Source of the DNA: Streptosporangiaceae bacterium
Lineage (GTDB): Bacteria > Actinomycetota > Actinomycetes > Streptosporangiales > Streptosporangiaceae
Length of the DNA stretch: 7,905 nucleotides
Assembly: GCA_030039095.1 (NCBI GenBank)
Contig: JASHQP010000203.1
Coordinates: 1-7,905 of the forward strand
Direction: 5' to 3'
Position numbers and translations under genes: made by a program. Numbering within the stretch: the first letter of the stretch is position 1; every line of letters starts with the position of its first letter. Shown one piece after another: positions 6,196-7,905 of the stretch. The notes under the pieces were generated by a model. That model had not been told where the DNA came from and ran no database searches. It saw only the letters and a program-made list of their open reading frames with translations.

Positions 6196-6217
6196 CTGCC
6201 TGGCCTCCTCCGGGCAG
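6196..6217. terminator. Stem-loop between convergent genes
   Basis: CTGCCTGG (6196-6203) pairs with CCGGGCAG (6210-6217), an 8-bp stem with one G-U pair and a 6-base loop. It lies in the 53-bp gap between the stops of the PH-domain gene and the DGPF-family gene, so it could stop transcription from either side. There is no U-tract, which is common for GC-rich hosts but weakens the call. Confidence 0.4.
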
Positions 6218-6232
6218 TTCGCGTGGCCTGCG

Positions 6233-6598
6233 TCAAGAAGTCTCGGGAGGTTGCATGGGGACCATGAAGGGTCGCACCTCCTGCGGCCAGCCGCAGGCCA
6301 CCGCGATCTTTCCGGCCCATAGCCGCGCGGTCTCCTCGTCGGGCACATCAATGACGGCGAAGCCGCCGAGGTGCTCCTTGGTCTCGGTGAACGGGCCGTC
6401 GGTGAAGAGCGGCGTACCACTCGACGCATCGACACTGAAGACGGGGGCAGCCATGTCCAGGCCGCCGGTGAAGACGAAGACGCCAGCAGCCTTCATCTCT
6501 GCTATCAGCGCCCGGGTGGCCTTGCCCTTCTCGCGCAGTTCCTCGACCGTGTGGTCGGGCACCCACTCGTCGTTGAAGGCGATGAGGTACTCGGTCAT
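6233..6598 (-). CDS. YCII-related (DGPF domain) family protein
   Basis: The protein is 121 aa from the ATG at 6596-6598. It has a near-consensus AAAGGAGG Shine-Dalgarno a few bases upstream, so the longer in-frame extension is rejected. The protein opens with MTEYLIAFNDEW, a typical first strand, and carries the family-naming DGPF at 67-70 within LFTDGPFTETKEHLGGFAVIDVP. It ends with ARLWAGKIAVACGWPQEVRPF (91-111). This is the ferredoxin-like alpha+beta dimer fold of PF03795. DGPF proteins in actinobacteria are often encoded beside ECF42-type sigma factors, and their biochemical role is not settled. No sigma-factor gene is next to it here; the divergent neighbour is a SnoaL-like gene. It appears intact. 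Confidence 0.92.
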   Translation of the reverse strand: MTEYLIAFNDEWVPDHTVEELREKGKATRALIAEMKAAGVFVFTGGLDMAAPVFSVDASSGTPLFTDGPFTETKEHLGGFAVIDVPDEETARLWAGKIAVACGWPQEVRPFMVPMQPPETS

Positions 6599-6602
6599 GT
6601 CT

Positions 6603-6610
6603 CCTCCTTT
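6603..6610 (-). promoter_or_regulatory. Strong ribosome-binding site of the DGPF-family gene
   Basis: AAAGGAGG on the minus strand is followed after a short spacer by the ATG at 6598. It is the best Shine-Dalgarno in the window and decides the start. Confidence 0.8.
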
Positions 6611-6668
6611 GCCGGATGGCGCCCCTGCGGCCACCCTGCACCTTCTCTACGAACGCGACGGCCCGAAT

Positions 6669-6682
6669 CGACACCCGTGTCG
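6669..6682. repeat. Inverted repeat CGACAC-CC-GTGTCG
   Basis: Two 6-bp arms in perfect symmetry around a 2-base centre lie 71 bases upstream of the DGPF-family start. The length and symmetry suit a dimeric repressor operator, though no regulator gene is adjacent. Confidence 0.45.
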
Positions 6683-6861
6683 GGAGCAGCGGGATCTGGG
6701 CTGACGCGGCCAACCATGTCGCCGGGTCGGGGCACGCACACGGCTCGGAGGCGGTAGCTGTTCGGCGTTGTCGCCTCGGCACGCCCATCCGCCGGAATCA
6801 GGGGCGAGGCGTATCCGGAGATATGCCGCTGGCTCTAGCCTCAGATGAGCGGGGAGACCAT

Positions 6862-6889
6862 ACTTGACCAGCACTTGGCCAGTCAAGCC
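6862..6889. repeat. 11-bp-period direct repeat with flanking inverted arms
   Basis: ACTTGACCAG (6862-6871) recurs as ACTTGGCCAG (6873-6882) with one mismatch and an exact 11-base period, about one helical turn. In addition CTTGAC (6863-6868) is inverted as GTCAAG (6882-6887). The cluster lies about 50-75 bases before the SnoaL-like start, a promoter/operator position. TTGACC at 6864-6869 could be a -35 but no good -10 follows. Confidence 0.45.
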
Positions 6890-6922
6890 AGGGCAGTTGC
6901 GGCTGGTGATCGGCCGTGCAAA

Positions 6923-6928
6923 GGGGGG
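6923..6928 (+). promoter_or_regulatory. Ribosome-binding site of the SnoaL-like gene
   Basis: A GGGGGG run within AAGGGGGGAA lies nine bases before the ATG at 6938. It supports that start over an in-frame ATG at 6845 that would add 31 unconserved residues spanning the repeat cluster. Confidence 0.6.
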
Positions 6929-6937
6929 AACAGCAAA

Positions 6938-7327
6938 ATGGCGCATCCCAACGAGGACCTGCTGAGGCGCGGATACGCGGCGTACAACTCCGGCGACATG
7001 GACACCGTCCAGGCCCTGTTCGATGACGACATCGTCTGGCACTCCGGAGGATCCAACCAGACCACCGGCGAGTACCGCGGCTTCCAGGAGATCATGGGCT
7101 TCTTCGGCAAAGTGATGGAGCTGACCGGCGGCACCTTCCGCACCGAGCCCCACGACGTCCTGGCCAACGACACGCACGGCGTCGTACTGGTGACCTTCCA
7201 CGCTGAACGGGACGGGCAGACGGTGGCGCTGCGGTCGGCCGACACCTGGCATCTGGCAGGAGGCAAGGCCACGGAACACTGGTCATTCTTTGAGGACCAG
7301 GCCGCCGCTGACAAGCTCTTCAGCTGA
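6938..7327 (+). CDS. SnoaL-like / NTF2-fold protein
   Basis: The protein is 129 aa, the usual size for single-domain SnoaL-like (PF12680) proteins of the NTF2 cone fold. It shows the family order: helix LLRRGYAAYNSGDMDTVQALF (8-28), then DDDIVWHSGG (29-38), GEYRGFQEIMGFF (44-56), and strands TFRTEPHDVLAND, GVVLVTFHAERDG and ALRSADTWHLAGGKATEHWSFFED (97-120). Members include polyketide cyclases, ketosteroid-isomerase-like enzymes and many stress-related proteins of unknown activity. The His/Trp/Asp residues at the pocket mouth (Asp30, Trp34, His35, Asp102, His114) could be functional, but no specific reaction can be assigned. ATG 6938 is chosen because a G-rich ribosome-binding site precedes it and homology-like sequence starts there. 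It is divergent from the DGPF-family gene and convergent with tRNA-Gly. Confidence 0.9.
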   Translation: MAHPNEDLLRRGYAAYNSGDMDTVQALFDDDIVWHSGGSNQTTGEYRGFQEIMGFFGKVMELTGGTFRTEPHDVLANDTHGVVLVTFHAERDGQTVALRSADTWHLAGGKATEHWSFFEDQAAADKLFS

Positions 7328-7360
7328 CTCACGCGGGGCACGGCCTCTTCGTCCTGAACT

Positions 7361-7388
7361 AGCTGGGCCCCAGGCCATCGTCCCAGCT
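7361..7388. terminator. Inverted repeat downstream of the SnoaL-like gene
   Basis: AGCTGGG (7361-7367) pairs with CCCAGCT (7382-7388) around a 14-base loop. A second small stem follows (CCAGG 7396-7400 with CCTGG 7406-7410). They lie between the SnoaL-like stop and the convergent tRNA-Gly, so they may end both transcripts. No U-tract follows, so the call is tentative. Confidence 0.35.
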
Positions 7389-7430
7389 TGGATCACCAGG
7401 CGGCACCTGGCTCGAGCCGGTGTTTCGGGT

Positions 7431-7504
7431 TGGAGCGGGCGAAGGGAATCGAACCCTCATGACCAGCTTGGAAGGCTGGGGCTCTGCCATTGAGCTACGC
7501 CCGC
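7431..7504 (-). tRNA. tRNA-Gly (anticodon TCC), CCA encoded
   Basis: On the minus strand the 5' acceptor arm GCGGGCG (7504-7498) pairs with CGCCCGC (7441-7435), followed by discriminator T and encoded CCA (7433-7431). The D arm is GCTC-AATGGCA-GAGC. The anticodon arm is CCAGC-CTTCCAA-GCTGG with anticodon TCC (plus-strand 7470-7472). The T arm is GAGGG-TTCGATT-CCCTT. All stems close with at most one G-T pair, and the body is 71 nt before CCA. It reads GGA (and possibly GGG) glycine codons. Frames crossing it on the other strand are not genes. Confidence 0.96.
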
Positions 7505-7812
7505 AAAGCGGCTGCCATGCGTAGCGTACCTGCTTCCGGCCATCGCGCCTGCGTTCTGCTCTTCAGGCATCACTGAGCAAGATCGTGACATCGGGCAATG
7601 GGCCACTCAGCAGAGCATCAGACCAACGAGGGCCAGCGCTTCGGACGGGGGAGAGATGCTGCTGTGATCGCGCGGCCGACAGCGTGCGGCGACCGGCGCC
7701 TGTACCGGGCCTGAGTCAGCCGTCTGTCGGCCAGGCGGTTTCCCGTACACTTGCGCTCGTCGGCCTGCACGTCGTGCCGCCGGGTCCGGCAGAGAACTCG
7801 AGGCACAGCACA
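7505..7812. other. Intergenic region between the divergent tRNA genes, 308 bp
   Basis: This stretch lies between the 5' ends of tRNA-Gly (-) and tRNA-Pro (+). Frames through it are short, lack recognisable protein features and overlap the tRNAs. I see only weak promoter-like hexamers (TACGCT on - near tRNA-Gly; TACACT at 7746-7751 on + some 60 bases before tRNA-Pro). I see no gene, integrase or direct repeat of a tRNA end. Confidence 0.55.
7523..7528 (-). promoter_or_regulatory. Candidate -10 element of tRNA-Gly
   Basis: TACGCT on the minus strand fits TANNNT and ends about 18 bases before the 5' end of the mature tRNA. No clear -35 is visible. Confidence 0.3.
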
Positions 7813-7890
7813 CGGGATGTAGCGCAGCTTGGTTAGCGCGCCTGCTTTGGGAGCAGGAGGCCGCGGGTTCGAATCCCGCCATCCCGACCA
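7813..7890 (+). tRNA. tRNA-Pro (anticodon TGG), CCA encoded
   Basis: The acceptor arm CGGGATG (7813-7819) pairs with CATCCCG (7880-7886), then discriminator A and encoded CCA (7888-7890). The start with C at position 1 and the GCGC/GCGC D arm are typical of bacterial tRNA-Pro. The anticodon arm is CCTGC-TTTGGGA-GCAGG, with anticodon TGG at 7848-7850. The T arm is GCGGG-TTCGAAT-CCCGC. All stems are complete. It reads CCA and probably CCG proline codons. Only 15 bases remain before the window ends. Confidence 0.96.
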
Positions 7891-7905
7891 GGTCAGAGCG
7901 TTGTT

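Larger units (their letters stand above)
6599..6937. other. Divergent intergenic region, 339 bp
   Basis: This region separates the DGPF-family gene (-) and the SnoaL-like gene (+). Open frames crossing it show no recognisable protein, have poor starts and run into neighbouring genes out of frame, so I see no gene. It holds both ribosome-binding sites, a CGACAC-CC-GTGTCG palindrome, a longer 6-bp inverted repeat (GAGGCG 6748-6753 with CGCCTC 6772-6777), and an 11-bp-period direct repeat near 6862-6882. It is therefore likely to carry both promoters, but I could not pick convincing -35/-10 pairs. Confidence 0.6.

Noticed and set aside
6647..7279. Minus-strand open frame of 210 codons opposite the SnoaL-like gene
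   Set aside because: It is antisense to a clear SnoaL-like domain and shows no family motif or ribosome-binding site.
7290..7493. Plus-strand open frame ending in GRRESNPHDQLGRLGLCH
   Set aside because: The tail is antisense tRNA-Gly, another classic tRNA-derived false frame, and the start lies inside the SnoaL-like gene.
7607..7882. Minus-strand open frame starting MAGFEPAAS across tRNA-Pro
   Set aside because: This is the well-known false protein obtained by translating the T arm and anticodon arm of a tRNA antisense; the tRNA structure is complete.

Overview
The window is GC-rich (roughly 70%) with GTG starts alongside ATG, coding on both strands, few recognisable -35 boxes and -10 hexamers of the TANNNT kind. 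Together with the protein families present (DUF2332, a two-helix bacterial PH-domain protein, a DGPF/YCII protein, a VKOR of the type ending in a CPYC...H segment), this points to the chromosome of a high-GC actinobacterium. I cannot name the genus. No phage, transposase, CRISPR array or toxin-antitoxin gene is visible, and no large new system stands out.

Left part (1-3145): the 3' part of a secreted-looking beta-propeller gene (+) runs in from the window edge. It ends tail to tail with a 5'-truncated VKOR remnant (-), whose last codons overlap it. Then come an MgtC/SapB-family membrane protein (+), a perfect 20-bp tandem duplication across its stop codon, and a convergent class I SAM-dependent methyltransferase (-). 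A 119-bp divergent spacer leads to lspA.

Middle (3146-5130): lspA (+) is convergent with an alpha/beta hydrolase (-). Upstream of the hydrolase, on the same strand, is a DUF2332 gene that looks internally deleted and frameshifted: an N-terminal piece and a short C-terminal-like piece joined by an ATGA stop/start overlap.

Right part (5131-7905): a Nudix hydrolase and a PH-domain membrane protein (both +) start very close to their putative -10 boxes, suggesting leaderless or near-leaderless transcripts. A DGPF/YCII-family gene (-) and a SnoaL-like gene (+) diverge from a 339-bp spacer holding several repeat and palindrome elements. The window ends with two tRNA genes, tRNA-Gly(TCC) on - and tRNA-Pro(TGG) on +, both with CCA encoded.

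The genes look like mostly independent single-gene units rather than one pathway. The most noteworthy points are two decaying genes (VKOR, DUF2332), the duplication at the mgtC stop codon, and the DGPF/SnoaL divergent pair with its operator-like repeats.
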